Source of the DNA: Brasilonema sp. CT11
GTDB taxonomy: Bacteria > Cyanobacteriota > Cyanobacteriia > Cyanobacteriales > Nostocaceae
Length of the DNA stretch: 64,000 bases
Reading direction: 5' to 3'
NCBI RefSeq assembly: GCF_017982655.1
Contig: NZ_JABXYX010000010.1
Location: forward strand, 18,183 to 82,182
The position numbers and the translations under genes were made by a program. Within the stretch, counting starts at the first letter, position 1. Each line of letters starts with the position of its first letter. Below the pieces are notes generated by a model. That model was given only the letters and a program-made list of their open reading frames with translations, did no database searches and was not told where the DNA came from. Below, piece after piece: positions 35,080-45,150 of this stretch.

Positions 35080-36234
35080 TTACTTTTCTATTGTTTCTTC
35101 CATTTTTCCTTGTAAACCGACAGCTTCGCAGATGCTATTTAATCCGCTTTGTTCTAGCTTATATAGCAACCCTTGGAGAACGTGGCGTATCATGGCTGGT
35201 CCTTCGTAAATCCAGCCTGTATAAACCTGAATAAGGCAAGCACCAGCAGTGATTTTTTCCCAAGCATCTTCAGGTGTAAAAATGCCACCAACACCGATAA
35301 TCGGTAATTGACCTGCTGTTTGCTGCCAAATAAAACGAATAACTTCGGTGGAACGTTGTTTTAGTGGGGCACCACTGATACCACCGGCTTCTTGTTGAGG
35401 TGATTTGCCAGTTTGGTCAATCACCTGTGTTTTTAGTCCATCTCTACGGATAGTGGTGTTGGTGGCAATTATTCCAGCTAATTGATAAGTTTTTGCTAAG
35501 GAAATAATATCGGCGATCGCCTCCCATTCCAAATCCGGAGCTATCTTGACAAAAATCGGCTTATATGCATGATTTTCCTGTTGTAAAGCATCCAAGATAG
35601 AACTAAGCATCGGGGCATCTTGAAGCGATCGCAACCCTGGCGTATTAGGTGAAGAGACATTGACGACAAAATAGTCTCCAAAATCCTTTAGTAAGCGAAA
35701 ACTATCGAGATAATCCTTTGCAGCTTCTTCGAGAGGAGTTATCTTAGATTTTCCTAGATTAATACCTATAGGTATAGATAAATTTAACTCTTGCTTACGT
35801 TGTGCTAACCGCGCCACCATTGCTGCAGCACCTTGATTGTTAAAGCCCATTCGGTTGAGGGCGGCTTTGTCTAAGGGTAAGCGAAACAAGCGAGGACGGG
35901 GATTTCCAGGCTGTGCATGAAAAGTCACAGTTCCCACTTCTGCAAAGCCAAAACCAAGTCTTGACCATATAGGAACTGCAACGCCATCCTTATCAAATCC
36001 AGCTGCTAAACCTAAAGGGTTAGGAAAGTGCAGCCCAAAGAGATTTTGTTCTAGGCGTGCATCAGACAAACAAAACGACTGTACCAGACGTTGGTTGATC
36101 CAACTTGCGGGTGCTTGGTGGTCAGTTTTTCCCAACCAGCTTAAACTGCGAATCGTTGAGGAGTGCATCCACTCTGGATCTGCTTTGAGCAAAGTGAACA
36201 AGAGGGGACGAAGTGCATTTTTATAAATATCCAC
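35080..36234 (-). CDS. pyrD: Dihydroorotate dehydrogenase (quinone)
   Basis: A class 2 enzyme of pyrimidine synthesis: it oxidises dihydroorotate to orotate at the membrane, passing electrons to quinone through FMN. The N-terminal amphipathic region ([20 protein letters not shown]) is the quinone-tunnel extension of class 2; [15 protein letters not shown], the catalytic-serine motif [12 protein letters not shown] and the FMN-phosphate loop [11 protein letters not shown] follow. 384 aa is normal. Convergent with the membrane protein gene; a DUF2256 gene lies beyond its start on the other strand. Confidence 0.97.
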   Translation of the reverse strand: MDIYKNALRPLLFTLLKADPEWMHSSTIRSLSWLGKTDHQAPASWINQRLVQSFCLSDARLEQNLFGLHFPNPLGLAAGFDKDGVAVPIWSRLGFGFAEVGTVTFHAQPGNPRPRLFRLPLDKAALNRMGFNNQGAAAMVARLAQRKQELNLSIPIGINLGKSKITPLEEAAKDYLDSFRLLKDFGDYFVVNVSSPNTPGLRSLQDAPMLSSILDALQQENHAYKPIFVKIAPDLEWEAIADIISLAKTYQLAGIIATNTTIRRDGLKTQVIDQTGKSPQQEAGGISGAPLKQRSTEVIRFIWQQTAGQLPIIGVGGIFTPEDAWEKITAGACLIQVYTGWIYEGPAMIRHVLQGLLYKLEQSGLNSICEAVGLQGKMEETIEK

Positions 36235-36487
36235 AATCCAAAATTTAAATTGCTGCGTCTGGGTAGTGTTGTTAGCGTCTCATATAGTAGCAATTTACGT
36301 TGAGTGATCATCAGGAGTCGAAAAAAGCTCTTCACTCTTGGGACACTCCTTAGGCAGTTTATCTCTGAAGATGGATTACAATCAACGCTCCACAATAAGT
36401 CACAAAATTTACTCTTGTGTTGTACCAAAGTAGCTATAATTAATTTCCAAATCTCAGAAATCTAGCTCGAAGCTGCTGATTAATAAT

Positions 36488-36655
36488 ATGGGACGTGCTC
36501 GTTCTAAATCTGACCTGCCCACAAAAATTTGTCCGGTATGTCAGCGCCCTTTTACTTGGCGCAAAAAATGGGCAGATTGCTGGGATGAGGTGAAATATTG
36601 CTCAGAACGTTGCCGTCGTCACCGTTCGCAAGCTACAAATGAAGCAAATCAATGA
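36488..36655 (+). CDS. DUF2256 zinc-ribbon-like protein, 55 aa
   Basis: A tiny, very basic protein with two Cys pairs, ICPVCQRPF and YCSERCRRHR, and the aromatic WRKKWADCWDEV between them, matching DUF2256. The Cys spacing suggests one zinc site. Function is unknown. The ATG at 36488 gives the usual length. It precedes the isoaspartyl peptidase gene by 30 bp on the same strand, so the two may share a transcript. Confidence 0.88.
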   Translation: MGRARSKSDLPTKICPVCQRPFTWRKKWADCWDEVKYCSERCRRHRSQATNEANQ

Positions 36656-36685
36656 CCGTAAAGGTACGGGTAAATAAACAAACAG

Positions 36686-37654
36686 ATGGAGATCAAGGTA
36701 CAACCTAAGTTAATTATTCATGGAGGCGCTGGTACTTCTCTAAAGGCAAAAGGAGGAATTGAGGCGGTACGCCGTTCTCTCTACCAAATTATAGAGGAAG
36801 TCTATTCTCTTCTAGAGTCGGGAGCATCTGCAAATGAGGCGGTTGTGCGGGGTTGTCAAATGTTGGAAGACGACCCCCGTTTTAATGCTGGTACAGGTTC
36901 TGTGCTGCAATCGGATGGTCAAATCCGCATGAGTGCTTCTTTGATGGATGGGACATCCCAAAGCTTTAGTGGGGTGATTAATGTCTCGCGAGTCAAAAAT
37001 CCGATTGACTTGGCGATCGCTTTACAAACCTCTCCTGACCGCGTACTCTCAGATTACGGTGCAGCAGAACTGGCGAGGGAGTTGCAAATCCCCAGCTACA
37101 ATGGCTTAACCGAGTTACGCTTGCAAGAGTGGATACGGGAACGTCAGGACAACTTTAAAAGAACGATGGCTGGGGTCGTAGCAGATGCAGAGCTGGTGGA
37201 AGCCAGCAATGCGCGACGCGGTACGATTGGAGTTGTAGTATTAGATACTCAAGGAAAAATATCTGTAGGTACTTCTACTGGTGGTAAGGGATTTGAGCGA
37301 ATTGGACGCGTGAGTGATTCTGCAATGCCAGCAGGGAATTATGCGACCAAATATGCAGCTGTAAGTTGTACTGGTATTGGGGAAGACATTATGGATGAGT
37401 GTTTAGCAGCACGAGTAGTGGTACGTGTCACTGATGGTCTGTCCCTCAAAGAAGCAATGCAGCGCTCATTTGCAGAAGCACAAGAACACAAAAGGAATTT
37501 TGGAGCGATCGCCCTAGATGCTAATGGGGCGATCGCTTGGGGGAAAACTAGCGATGCTCTCCTTGCTGCTTACCACAACGGCGAGAAAATCGGCGATACC
37601 TTAGAACTACCCGTTGGCACAGAAGTTGGCTGTATATTCAGTTCTGAGGGCTAA
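36686..37654 (+). CDS. iaaA: Isoaspartyl peptidase / L-asparaginase
   Basis: An Ntn hydrolase that cleaves isoaspartyl dipeptides and asparagine. The precursor autocleaves before Thr180 in RRGTIGVVVL to form alpha and beta subunits. The N-terminal IIHGGAGT motif and the GTGSVLQSDG and TSTGGKGFERIGR segments that bind substrate are present. 322 aa is normal. No signal peptide, so cytosolic. The role is probably degradation of damaged proteins; in cyanobacteria it also acts on the beta-aspartyl-arginine released from cyanophycin (family knowledge). Confidence 0.95.
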   Translation: MEIKVQPKLIIHGGAGTSLKAKGGIEAVRRSLYQIIEEVYSLLESGASANEAVVRGCQMLEDDPRFNAGTGSVLQSDGQIRMSASLMDGTSQSFSGVINVSRVKNPIDLAIALQTSPDRVLSDYGAAELARELQIPSYNGLTELRLQEWIRERQDNFKRTMAGVVADAELVEASNARRGTIGVVVLDTQGKISVGTSTGGKGFERIGRVSDSAMPAGNYATKYAAVSCTGIGEDIMDECLAARVVVRVTDGLSLKEAMQRSFAEAQEHKRNFGAIALDANGAIAWGKTSDALLAAYHNGEKIGDTLELPVGTEVGCIFSSEG

Positions 37655-37674
37655 GTGACAAGTTTTGAGTATTT

Positions 37675-39048
37675 TCACTCAGGACTCTTAAGAGGCTCTG
37701 TACTCTTGTTGCGCCACCCTGGTTTGACAACTTGACGGGCACGAGCAATTACCAGAGAATCATCAGGGACATCTTCTGTAACAGTGGAACCCGCAGCTAT
37801 GTAGACGTCGTTTCCTAGCGTCACAGGAGCAACTAAAACGCTATTGGCACCAGTTTTGGTGCGATCGCCTATGTTGGTAGGATGTTTTTTCACACCGTCA
37901 TAATTGGCGGTAATTGTTCCTGCGCCAATATTTACCTTGGTACCGGCGGTGGTGTCACCCAAATACGACAAGTGAGCAACGTTCGTGCGATCGCCTAACT
38001 TAGTATTTTTCAATTCCACGAAATTTCCTACCCGACAACCAGCGCCTACTTGTACTTGACCACGAAAATGGGTATACGGTCCAACACAGGTTTGTGCTTG
38101 TACAATACTATTTATCACCACTGAATACAACACCGTGACATTTTCGCCTATCTGGCTATTTTCAATTAAGCTTCCAGGTCCAATGCGACTTCCTGTCTGA
38201 ATAACTGTATTCCCCCGCAGATGAGTTTGGGGTTCGATAATCACATCTGGCTCTATTTCTACGGTATCGTCAATTGTAATACTGCCAGGGTCAATAAGGG
38301 TAACACCTGCGCTCATCCATTTTTCCTTGACTCGCTTTTGCAAAATCTCGTATGCTGTTGCCAGTTGTAAGCGGTCGTTAATGCCCAGAATTTCCTGATC
38401 ATCTTCCAAATCTACCGCCATAACTGGTTTGAGCAAGCTGACAGCATCCGTCAGATAGTATTCTTTTTGAGAATTATTCGTTTGCAAATGAGGCAGAACT
38501 TTTGCTAAATCCTGCCAATGGAAGCAGTAAATACCAGCATTAATACGGTTATTTTGTTTTTGATTCGGTGTACAATCTCGGTCTTCAACGATTTGTTGGA
38601 CAATATTTTCACCATTACAAAAAACGCGTCCGTAGCCTTTGGGATTATCCAAGTATGCTGTGAGGATGGTGGCAGCGTTTTGGTTTTCTTGGTGAGTTTG
38701 CAACAGATTTTTGAGAGTTTCTGTGCGAAGCAAAGGGACATCACCAGACAACACGAGCAAATCGCCTCTGTAGCCTTCCAGATGGGGAAGTAATTGCTGG
38801 ATGGCATGACCTGTTCCCAGTTGCACACTCTGTTCAACAAACTCCAAATCTGGTGTTGACTGGATAGCTGCTTTGACTTCAGCCGCCTGATACCCAACAA
38901 TCACCATCTGCTGACTGGGCGAAAGCGGTTTGACACTGTCGATAACTCGTTCGATGAGCGATCGCCCACCCAAAGAATGTAAAACCTTGGGCAGGTTTGA
39001 TTTCATGCGTGTTCCACGTCCCGCCGCCAGAATTGCTACAACTACCAT
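37675..39048 (-). CDS. glmU: Bifunctional GlmU
   Basis: Makes UDP-N-acetylglucosamine for cell wall and lipid A in two steps. The N-terminal uridyltransferase has [11 protein letters not shown] and KVLHSLGG; the C-terminal acetyltransferase is a left-handed beta-helix of hexapeptide repeats ([30 protein letters not shown]). 457 aa is normal. Monocistronic, convergent with the isoaspartyl peptidase gene. Confidence 0.97.
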   Translation of the reverse strand: MVVVAILAAGRGTRMKSNLPKVLHSLGGRSLIERVIDSVKPLSPSQQMVIVGYQAAEVKAAIQSTPDLEFVEQSVQLGTGHAIQQLLPHLEGYRGDLLVLSGDVPLLRTETLKNLLQTHQENQNAATILTAYLDNPKGYGRVFCNGENIVQQIVEDRDCTPNQKQNNRINAGIYCFHWQDLAKVLPHLQTNNSQKEYYLTDAVSLLKPVMAVDLEDDQEILGINDRLQLATAYEILQKRVKEKWMSAGVTLIDPGSITIDDTVEIEPDVIIEPQTHLRGNTVIQTGSRIGPGSLIENSQIGENVTVLYSVVINSIVQAQTCVGPYTHFRGQVQVGAGCRVGNFVELKNTKLGDRTNVAHLSYLGDTTAGTKVNIGAGTITANYDGVKKHPTNIGDRTKTGANSVLVAPVTLGNDVYIAAGSTVTEDVPDDSLVIARARQVVKPGWRNKSTEPLKSPE

Positions 39049-39231
39049 AATTTAGCTATCAGTGAATTGCTTTGAATGCGTGTGTTAATTTGAGTTTAGG
39101 CTCAATTTACAAGAAAACCGCAAGGTCGTCTAAGTTAACTAGACTCCTAGAGCCAAGAATATCTTGACTAGAAGTCAAGATAGTGTCAAACTAACCAATC
39201 ATTCCACTGATGTACTGTAATAGTTCAAAAC

Positions 39232-40290
39232 CTAGCTAGCAGATAACTGCCAATCTTTGAAAGAACAAATAAACTCTGTAAACTGCTGTATGAGTTTTGG
39301 ATTACGCCATCCCTTTGCTGTTTCTTCCGCCATCATAGCAAGGGCTTCTTCTGGTGTGAAAGCTCTTTTATATGGTCTTTCACTAGTCAGAGCATCAAAA
39401 ATATCTATTACCTGAAATACTTGCGCGAGATTTGGAATCTCATCTGCTACAAGTCCATCAGGATAGCCTGAGCCATCCCAACGTTCGTGGTGACTGCGGA
39501 TAATGGGAATTACACCCCGCATACTGCGTAGTGGCTGGCAAATTTTTTCTCCAATTAAAACGTGTTGCTTCATAATATCCCACTCTTCGGCAGTCAATTT
39601 GCCTTTTTTCAGCAGCACTGCGTCGGGAATGCCCACTTTACCGATGTCATGAAGATATCCTCCCCACATTAAATCCCGAATTTGATTGCGTGTGAGATTG
39701 AGATGTTCTCCAAAATGTTTTCCCATATGCGTCAGACGTTCGCAGTGATCACCAGTATTAAAATCACGACTTTCAACTGCCCTTGCGATAGAAAACAGGG
39801 CTTGCTCAGTGTGATCTAAGTCTTCATTCAGACGCTTTTGTCTGACCAGGGATTTTACTCGCGCCACTAACTCTACATGATCAAAGGGTTTGCTGATGAA
39901 ATCATCTCCCCCAGTTTCAATTCCTCGAATGCGCGATCGCCTGTCATTCAAAGCAGTAATGAAAATGATTGGAATGAGTCTGGTCTGTTCATTTTGCTTA
40001 AGCAACTCGCACACCTGAAATCCATCCATTTCTGGCATCATCACATCCAACAGAATCAAGTCTGGTTGTTTCTGCATTACCAGTTTGATCGCCGTATAAC
40101 CACTGTCTGCTTCTATAATTTCATAACCTTCTATTCCCAAAACAGCGGCAGCAGTCATCCGATTCATAGGATGATCATCTACTACTAAAATTCTCGGCGC
40201 ATCTGAATCAAAGGTATTCACTGTTGATTTTTGAGTTTGTACCGTCTGGGAGACGAATAAATCATGAGTATCAGTAACAAGAATGTTCAT
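39232..40290 (-). CDS. Response regulator with HD-GYP domain
   Basis: A receiver domain (about residues 30-150; phospho-acceptor Asp in LILLDVMMPEMDG, Lys in ISKPFDHVE) is followed by an HD-GYP phosphodiesterase domain (about 160-345; HDIGKVGIPDAVLLKKG and HHERWDGSGYPDGL). Such proteins hydrolyse cyclic di-GMP when phosphorylated by a partner kinase. The catalytic HD and GYP motifs are intact. No histidine kinase is next to it, so it is an orphan regulator. Confidence 0.93.
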   Translation of the reverse strand: MNILVTDTHDLFVSQTVQTQKSTVNTFDSDAPRILVVDDHPMNRMTAAAVLGIEGYEIIEADSGYTAIKLVMQKQPDLILLDVMMPEMDGFQVCELLKQNEQTRLIPIIFITALNDRRSRIRGIETGGDDFISKPFDHVELVARVKSLVRQKRLNEDLDHTEQALFSIARAVESRDFNTGDHCERLTHMGKHFGEHLNLTRNQIRDLMWGGYLHDIGKVGIPDAVLLKKGKLTAEEWDIMKQHVLIGEKICQPLRSMRGVIPIIRSHHERWDGSGYPDGLVADEIPNLAQVFQVIDIFDALTSERPYKRAFTPEEALAMMAEETAKGWRNPKLIQQFTEFICSFKDWQLSAS

Positions 40291-40911
40291 TGATAAAGGT
40301 GTTCTTTATATTTTTTTACATCATTTACCTTGACTCAAGCAAAGCTATTTTTTCTGCTTTCTTGCATCAAAAGGTATTTTATAATCAATTGTTTTTATTT
40401 TAATTATCCTGTATTATCTAGTTTTTTTTTCAACTGTAAGGTGACTCCTCCTTAGAAAAAATTAACACTTAATTTTATAGATTTTTTGGTGTTTATATTG
40501 CTAAAAGCCTTAAAATGACAAGCTTTTAGCAATATAAACACTTTGATTTTTTATTCGATAGTAGAAGATTATTATCTACTTGTATAATTGAGATTTTGAC
40601 TTGATTCTTTTATTTTCTATGTTTTCAGTATAAGCAATTTAGAAAAATATATAAATTCGGGTTTTCACTGATTTTTCTTCATCTAATCTTCAAACAAGAT
40701 GATTAACGGATGCAACCTCTATCAAAACAAGGTGTATTGGGTTTAAAGTTGTGGTTTTAAGACACTTTTTTACGTATTATTGCCGTTTTATTAATGTGAA
40801 TTATCTAACTATCATCACCTCTGCGTGTCAGTGATGCTTTACTTTTTACACGGGTGATTTTGATCACAAAAATGCCCGTATAAGATTGTCAGAGCAATAA
40901 AGCTATAAATA
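40291..40911. other. 620-bp AT-rich intergenic region
   Basis: Holds the perfect hairpin at 40489-40541. Otherwise AT-rich with no coding potential; the promoter of the HD-GYP gene should lie in its left part. Confidence 0.45.
40489..40541. terminator. Perfect 20-bp hairpin
   Basis: Arms GTGTTTATATTGCTAAAAGC and its exact complement enclose a 13-nt loop. T-runs flank both sides (GATTTTTTG, TTGATTTTTTATT), so it could terminate in either direction, but it is about 370 bp from the nearest gene end. It may instead be an isolated palindromic element. Confidence 0.55.
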
Positions 40912-41880
40912 TTACATATGATTAAGTGGATTTTGTGAGAACCATCTTTTACGCCAACCAGAGGTAGACTCTAGAGAGGAAGTTTGTTGTTCTTGTTGCC
41001 GTCGTCTCAAAATCACATCAGCAGCATCGCACAGCTGTGGATCGCGATAAGCAATGGCAGCACGAGTGAGTAAATGTTCTTGTTCTGCTAGAGAAAGTGG
41101 GAGAAACAAGGATGAGGACGATAGAACGGTGTTGCAATTAAAGATTTTTATATCAACGGTTGTTTGCAGTTCATGATGGCTAGTTACTTGTTGATGTCCG
41201 GCTACTGTACCAGGTGTCTTTCTTCCCACTGGTGAGGTAGAACTTATTTGTAGTCCAGCTGCCAAAAGTGCCGTTCGTACAGCAGCAGCGCAGGAATAAG
41301 TCGCGAGTAAGCCATCTATGTCTAAACAAACAGATAGTTGTTTGATAAATTCAACAGTCCATAACTGAGGACAATGAGGTGGTGAAAACGGATCGAGAAA
41401 AATTGCATCAGCTTGAAAACCCGACTGGTTGACAAGTTTGATTGAATTTCTGGCATCACCAATGAGTAAAGTCGCTTTGAGACGATTTTGCAGTACTTGA
41501 TGCTCAAAGGCTAACTGAGTCAAAATTTGGGTATATTCATATTCCCAGTTATCGAATAAGTGATGGGCGATCGCAGCTTGTGGTACAGCGCTATTGAGTT
41601 CTAAAGCAATGACTTCTATATAACAGTTGGGATTGACTGCCCAAATCGTTTCTATAGCAGCTGCACTGTTGTATCCTAGACCATAACAAACATCCAGCAA
41701 CCGCACTGTTGGTTTGTGTGCTTTCAGTGATAGTTGAGTTGGGGCGACAAACTTAAAAAAACTCTCCTGACGCGCTCCGTAATGGCTGTGAAACGACTCG
41801 CTAAACTCATGAGAAAAAAAAGTGAACGAGCCATCTGCTGTGAGTTTGGGTGTAAAATTGTCTGAGTCTGACATAGTCAT
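40912..41880 (-). CDS. MnmC2-like tRNA (mnm5s2U34) methyltransferase
   Basis: A SAM-dependent methyltransferase resembling the MnmC methylase domain, which finishes the wobble-uridine modification mnm5s2U. The SAM loop LLDVCYGLGYNS and the catalytic-region motif DAIFLDPFSPPHCPQLW are present, as is the C-terminal VGRKTPGTVAG segment. It lacks the FAD-dependent MnmC1 half, as is usual for cyanobacterial stand-alone versions (MnmD type). 322 aa with an unusual Gln/Ser-rich C-terminal tail. Monocistronic. Confidence 0.88.
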   Translation of the reverse strand: MTMSDSDNFTPKLTADGSFTFFSHEFSESFHSHYGARQESFFKFVAPTQLSLKAHKPTVRLLDVCYGLGYNSAAAIETIWAVNPNCYIEVIALELNSAVPQAAIAHHLFDNWEYEYTQILTQLAFEHQVLQNRLKATLLIGDARNSIKLVNQSGFQADAIFLDPFSPPHCPQLWTVEFIKQLSVCLDIDGLLATYSCAAAVRTALLAAGLQISSTSPVGRKTPGTVAGHQQVTSHHELQTTVDIKIFNCNTVLSSSSLFLPLSLAEQEHLLTRAAIAYRDPQLCDAADVILRRRQQEQQTSSLESTSGWRKRWFSQNPLNHM

Positions 41881-41950
41881 AAGTAGTGGTTAGTTGTTAG
41901 TAATCAGTGGTTCGTAAAAAACAGCACAACTAACAATTAATAATAAACAA

Positions 41951-42790
41951 TTGACCGACAAACCTGAATTTATGATCGATAACCCTTGCGTTGTTTCTTG
42001 TGAATGGCTACTTCAACATCTTGATGATTCCCAAGTTGTTATCGTAGATTGTCGCTTTTCTCTGGCTCAGCCACAACTGGGAAGACAGCAATACCAAGAG
42101 AGTCACATCCGTGGAGCATATTACCTCGACTTGAATCAGGATCTTTCCAGTCCAGTGGGAGAACACGGAGGAAGACATCCTTTACCTAACTCTATTGAAT
42201 TAGCTCAAAAATTATCAGCTATAGGAATCAATTCTCAAAAAACTTTTGTAGTCGCTTATGATGACTCTCGCCTTGCCTTTGCATCTCGTTTGTGGTGGCT
42301 GTTGCGCTATTTTGGACATGAGCGAGTGGCAGTACTGAATGGAGGGTTTTCTGCTTGGGAAAAAGCTGGATATCCTGTTACAGAAGTGATTCCTGAACCT
42401 CGAATAGCGACTTTTGTCCCTAATCTACAGCCACAGATGGTTGTGGATTTTTTGGGAGTGAAAAACCGCAAAGATTCACAAGAGGTGGTGTTAGTTGATT
42501 CACGAGAACAAGATCGTTTTCTCGGTATTAGAGAACCAACTGATAAAATTGCGGGTCATATTTCTGGTGCGGTTAACTATTTTTGGCAGGAAGTAACGGA
42601 CTCTGCAGGTTTTTTACTTCCGCAACAAGAGCAATGTCAACGCTGGTTAGAATTGGAAGATGCAAAGGAAATTTTTATCTATTGCGGTTCTGGCGTTACT
42701 GCTTGTGTGAATTTACTCTCTTTGGAACTGGCTGGAATTCCTACAGCTAAACTTTATCCCGGCAGCTGGAGTGATTGGATTAGTTATTAG
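41951..42790 (+). CDS. Sulfurtransferase with two rhodanese domains
   Basis: A thiosulfate or 3-mercaptopyruvate sulfurtransferase, cytosolic. Two rhodanese domains are present (about 10-135 and 155-279); only the second has the active-site loop, Cys in YCGSGVTA. The CGSGVTA loop is seen in both activities, so the substrate cannot be decided. The start is either TTG at 41951 or ATG at 41972 (MIDNPCVV); I favour the latter biologically. No signal peptide. Confidence 0.9.
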   Translation: MTDKPEFMIDNPCVVSCEWLLQHLDDSQVVIVDCRFSLAQPQLGRQQYQESHIRGAYYLDLNQDLSSPVGEHGGRHPLPNSIELAQKLSAIGINSQKTFVVAYDDSRLAFASRLWWLLRYFGHERVAVLNGGFSAWEKAGYPVTEVIPEPRIATFVPNLQPQMVVDFLGVKNRKDSQEVVLVDSREQDRFLGIREPTDKIAGHISGAVNYFWQEVTDSAGFLLPQQEQCQRWLELEDAKEIFIYCGSGVTACVNLLSLELAGIPTAKLYPGSWSDWISY

Positions 42791-42952
42791 GAATCCGGTT
42801 TGATTTATGAATTTACTCGTGAAGACTCTTAACAGGGAACGCTTAACAGTGAACAGTGAACAGTGAACAGTAAACAGTGAACAATTGATCACTGGTAACT
42901 GATAACTGATAAAAGTGTACCTAGCTGAACAAAAATCGAAAATGAGTCCTAC
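42786..42952. repeat. Inverted-repeat element with STRR core
   Basis: Left end ATTAGGAATCCGGTTTGAT and right end ATCGAAAATGAGTCCTAC are diverged inverted copies. The core is a tandem AGTGAAC heptamer array (42845-42883) and ACTGATAACTGATAA repeats. It is related by termini to the element at 62472. Confidence 0.5.
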
Positions 42953-42995
42953 AGATATTTCTCACTTCTGAACAAGTCAAGAAAAAAGACAACAC

Positions 42996-44696
42996 TCAGA
43001 AACGACCTAATTCCAGATTGTAATTAATACTGAAAAACCAGCCATCAACATTTATATATCTATCCGTTGAACCACCTAGGGTCAAACCTCCTTGTAAACT
43101 TAGATTTGTGTAGTTGGATATTCCGTAAGTTAAGTGACCGTATAACCGATGGTATACGTCCTCTCTATCGCGTTGGGTAAAATCTGACAAACCAAATTGG
43201 TAATCAAGACCAATTTGGAGAGATCGTTCTAAGTAGTAGTTCAAAGAAACCCACACGGTATGAATGATTCGATCGCGGTTGTCTTGTTTACTGGGAGGAT
43301 CAGTCAAGCTGAAACGCAATTCGTAAAAGCTATCTAACATCAATTTAGATGTGAGGGGGTCTCGCCGTCCTAAAGACAGGTGGAAAGAATCTTCATTCAA
43401 AAAGAGATCGCCTGCAGCAAAATTAGTACCATTTCTTGCATAAAACAACTGTTGATTGTTCCACCCAATTTCCCCATACATTTGGGGCGATAACTGCTGG
43501 AAAATACTAACGTTGAATCTCACCTGGTTGTAATTGTATTTTGATTGATCAATGTAACGCATTAAATTGCCATCAATTGATCCATTCAAAAAGGTTTTGT
43601 TTCCTAAGCGTATAGGCATAGAAGCTAGTGTTAATCCAGAGTAAATCAAGCCATCTTCTATGGGATTGACTTTTGAGGAAAAAATGTTATTTGTTTGGAA
43701 ATAGCCAACATGAGCCTGTAAATAGCCTATAGATCTCGGCTGAGGCTGAGGACGCTTTGGGGGTTGTTGCTGTTCTAATGGTTTTGTTGGTCGTACCTTT
43801 AGTGCTATTTCAAGATCGTTAAGTTGGGTAGACGCTGGCTTTTTCTCCTGCAACAATTGCAATAGCTTCTTCAATCTTTGTGCGTAATCAATTTCAGGTG
43901 ATTGCAACCGTTGTTCTATAGCTGGTGAGGAAGGTTGAGGAAGATCAGCGGGTTGACTTTCTAGCTGTGGAGGGTTCTCCGGTGTAGAGGATGCAGGACG
44001 TGGTGCTGGTGCTGGTGCTGGAGTGGGTGCTGGTGCTGGTGCTGGTGGTGGTGCTGGTGCTGGTGGTGCTGCTGGTGGGGGTGCTGGTGCTGGTGCTGGT
44101 GGGGGTGTCTGATCTGGTGGTGTCTGGGAAAATAAATTTGAGACTCCATCATAAGTATTTGCTGTAGGTTGGCTTGTAAAGTCAAAATAACTCAAAGACA
44201 TGCCAACTTTATCCTGACATCCCGTTTCATCTGAACCAGACAAAAGTGAACAACCCTTTTGGTTAGTCGTGTTCGCGTCACAATTATTCGTGAAGTGGGA
44301 AAAACGAATGGGGTTTATTCTCAATAATTCGTTGTCAGTCTCAATGACCCCGTTCGTTTTTGCAAGGGCTTGTCCTGAGCTTTGTCGTTTGCGTAGCGCC
44401 CCCTCCGGGGCTAGGGTTGTCCACTTTTGTTCACGTTTTAACCCACACCCAACTTTTTTACCAAAATTTATTTTTTTTACTTCTTTGCGAGATATTTGCC
44501 TACACTCTTGGCTCAATTGAGCGGGTATCCATGCGACCCCTAAAGATGTTATTCTTTGTATTAGATCATCTTCAGTCATTGATAGGTCTATATTGGCAGC
44601 GTGCGCCGCATCTACCTTCTTGATGTAAAACAAGATTGCACTACTATAAGCTAATACAATCCAAAAGAACAAATTTATCCAGCCCTTGGGTTGCAT
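42996..44696 (-). CDS. Putative outer-membrane beta-barrel with Pro/Ala-rich linker
   Basis: 566 aa. A signal anchor (residues 7-27) leads to a Cys-containing region, then a long Pro/Ala repeat (about 195-235, PAPAPAP type) and a coiled, Leu-rich segment (RLKKLLQLLQEKK). The C-terminal 230 residues alternate polar and aromatic residues in strand-like stretches and end in Phe (LELGRF), as outer-membrane barrels do. A palindromic repeat near 44390 lies in frame and encodes the odd stretch APEGALRKRQSS. Divergent from the FecR-domain gene, suggesting joint function at the envelope. Confidence 0.65.
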   Translation of the reverse strand: MQPKGWINLFFWIVLAYSSAILFYIKKVDAAHAANIDLSMTEDDLIQRITSLGVAWIPAQLSQECRQISRKEVKKINFGKKVGCGLKREQKWTTLAPEGALRKRQSSGQALAKTNGVIETDNELLRINPIRFSHFTNNCDANTTNQKGCSLLSGSDETGCQDKVGMSLSYFDFTSQPTANTYDGVSNLFSQTPPDQTPPPAPAPAPPPAAPPAPAPPPAPAPAPTPAPAPAPRPASSTPENPPQLESQPADLPQPSSPAIEQRLQSPEIDYAQRLKKLLQLLQEKKPASTQLNDLEIALKVRPTKPLEQQQPPKRPQPQPRSIGYLQAHVGYFQTNNIFSSKVNPIEDGLIYSGLTLASMPIRLGNKTFLNGSIDGNLMRYIDQSKYNYNQVRFNVSIFQQLSPQMYGEIGWNNQQLFYARNGTNFAAGDLFLNEDSFHLSLGRRDPLTSKLMLDSFYELRFSLTDPPSKQDNRDRIIHTVWVSLNYYLERSLQIGLDYQFGLSDFTQRDREDVYHRLYGHLTYGISNYTNLSLQGGLTLGGSTDRYINVDGWFFSINYNLELGRF

Positions 44697-45150
44697 ATTT
44701 AATTTTTCATTTTGGCAACAGTAGACTTACTCACTGTGCTAAAGGTTCCATGAGAAAAAATTACAATTTCAAGGGACTTTAGCCACAGTATTTGGTAAAT
44801 GTACCCATTTTTATATCAAAAACGCAAATAAACTGTTACTGACTCCGCCTTGAAGGGTCGGGACTTGAAAACAGAGGTAATGTCTACTTCTTAATTCAAG
44901 TTAAACCAGTGTTTAGCTGTTTAAATGGTTACGAGGTCTGTATGAAGCTTACACCATAGTTTTTCAAAAAAAAGAAACTCCAAGAACCCGTTAACAGTAT
45001 AATTCTGCATTAAATAAAATAAAATCATCAATAAAACACAAGCAATTTTACGTAAGTAATGCCAGAACAAATAAGTCGGCTTAAACTGTGAACATCAGAA
45101 CCTGTCTTCAACTGATTTGGTATCAGTAAAATTATTTGAGGCTCAAAACT
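44697..45150. other. Shared upstream region of the divergent envelope genes
   Basis: 454 bp without coding potential, between the barrel protein and the FecR-domain protein. It must carry both promoters; no box stands out. Confidence 0.4.

Noticed and set aside
43961-44185. His/Gln-rich frame overlapping the barrel gene
   Set aside because: A frame-shifted reading of the Pro/Ala codon repeat in the real gene.
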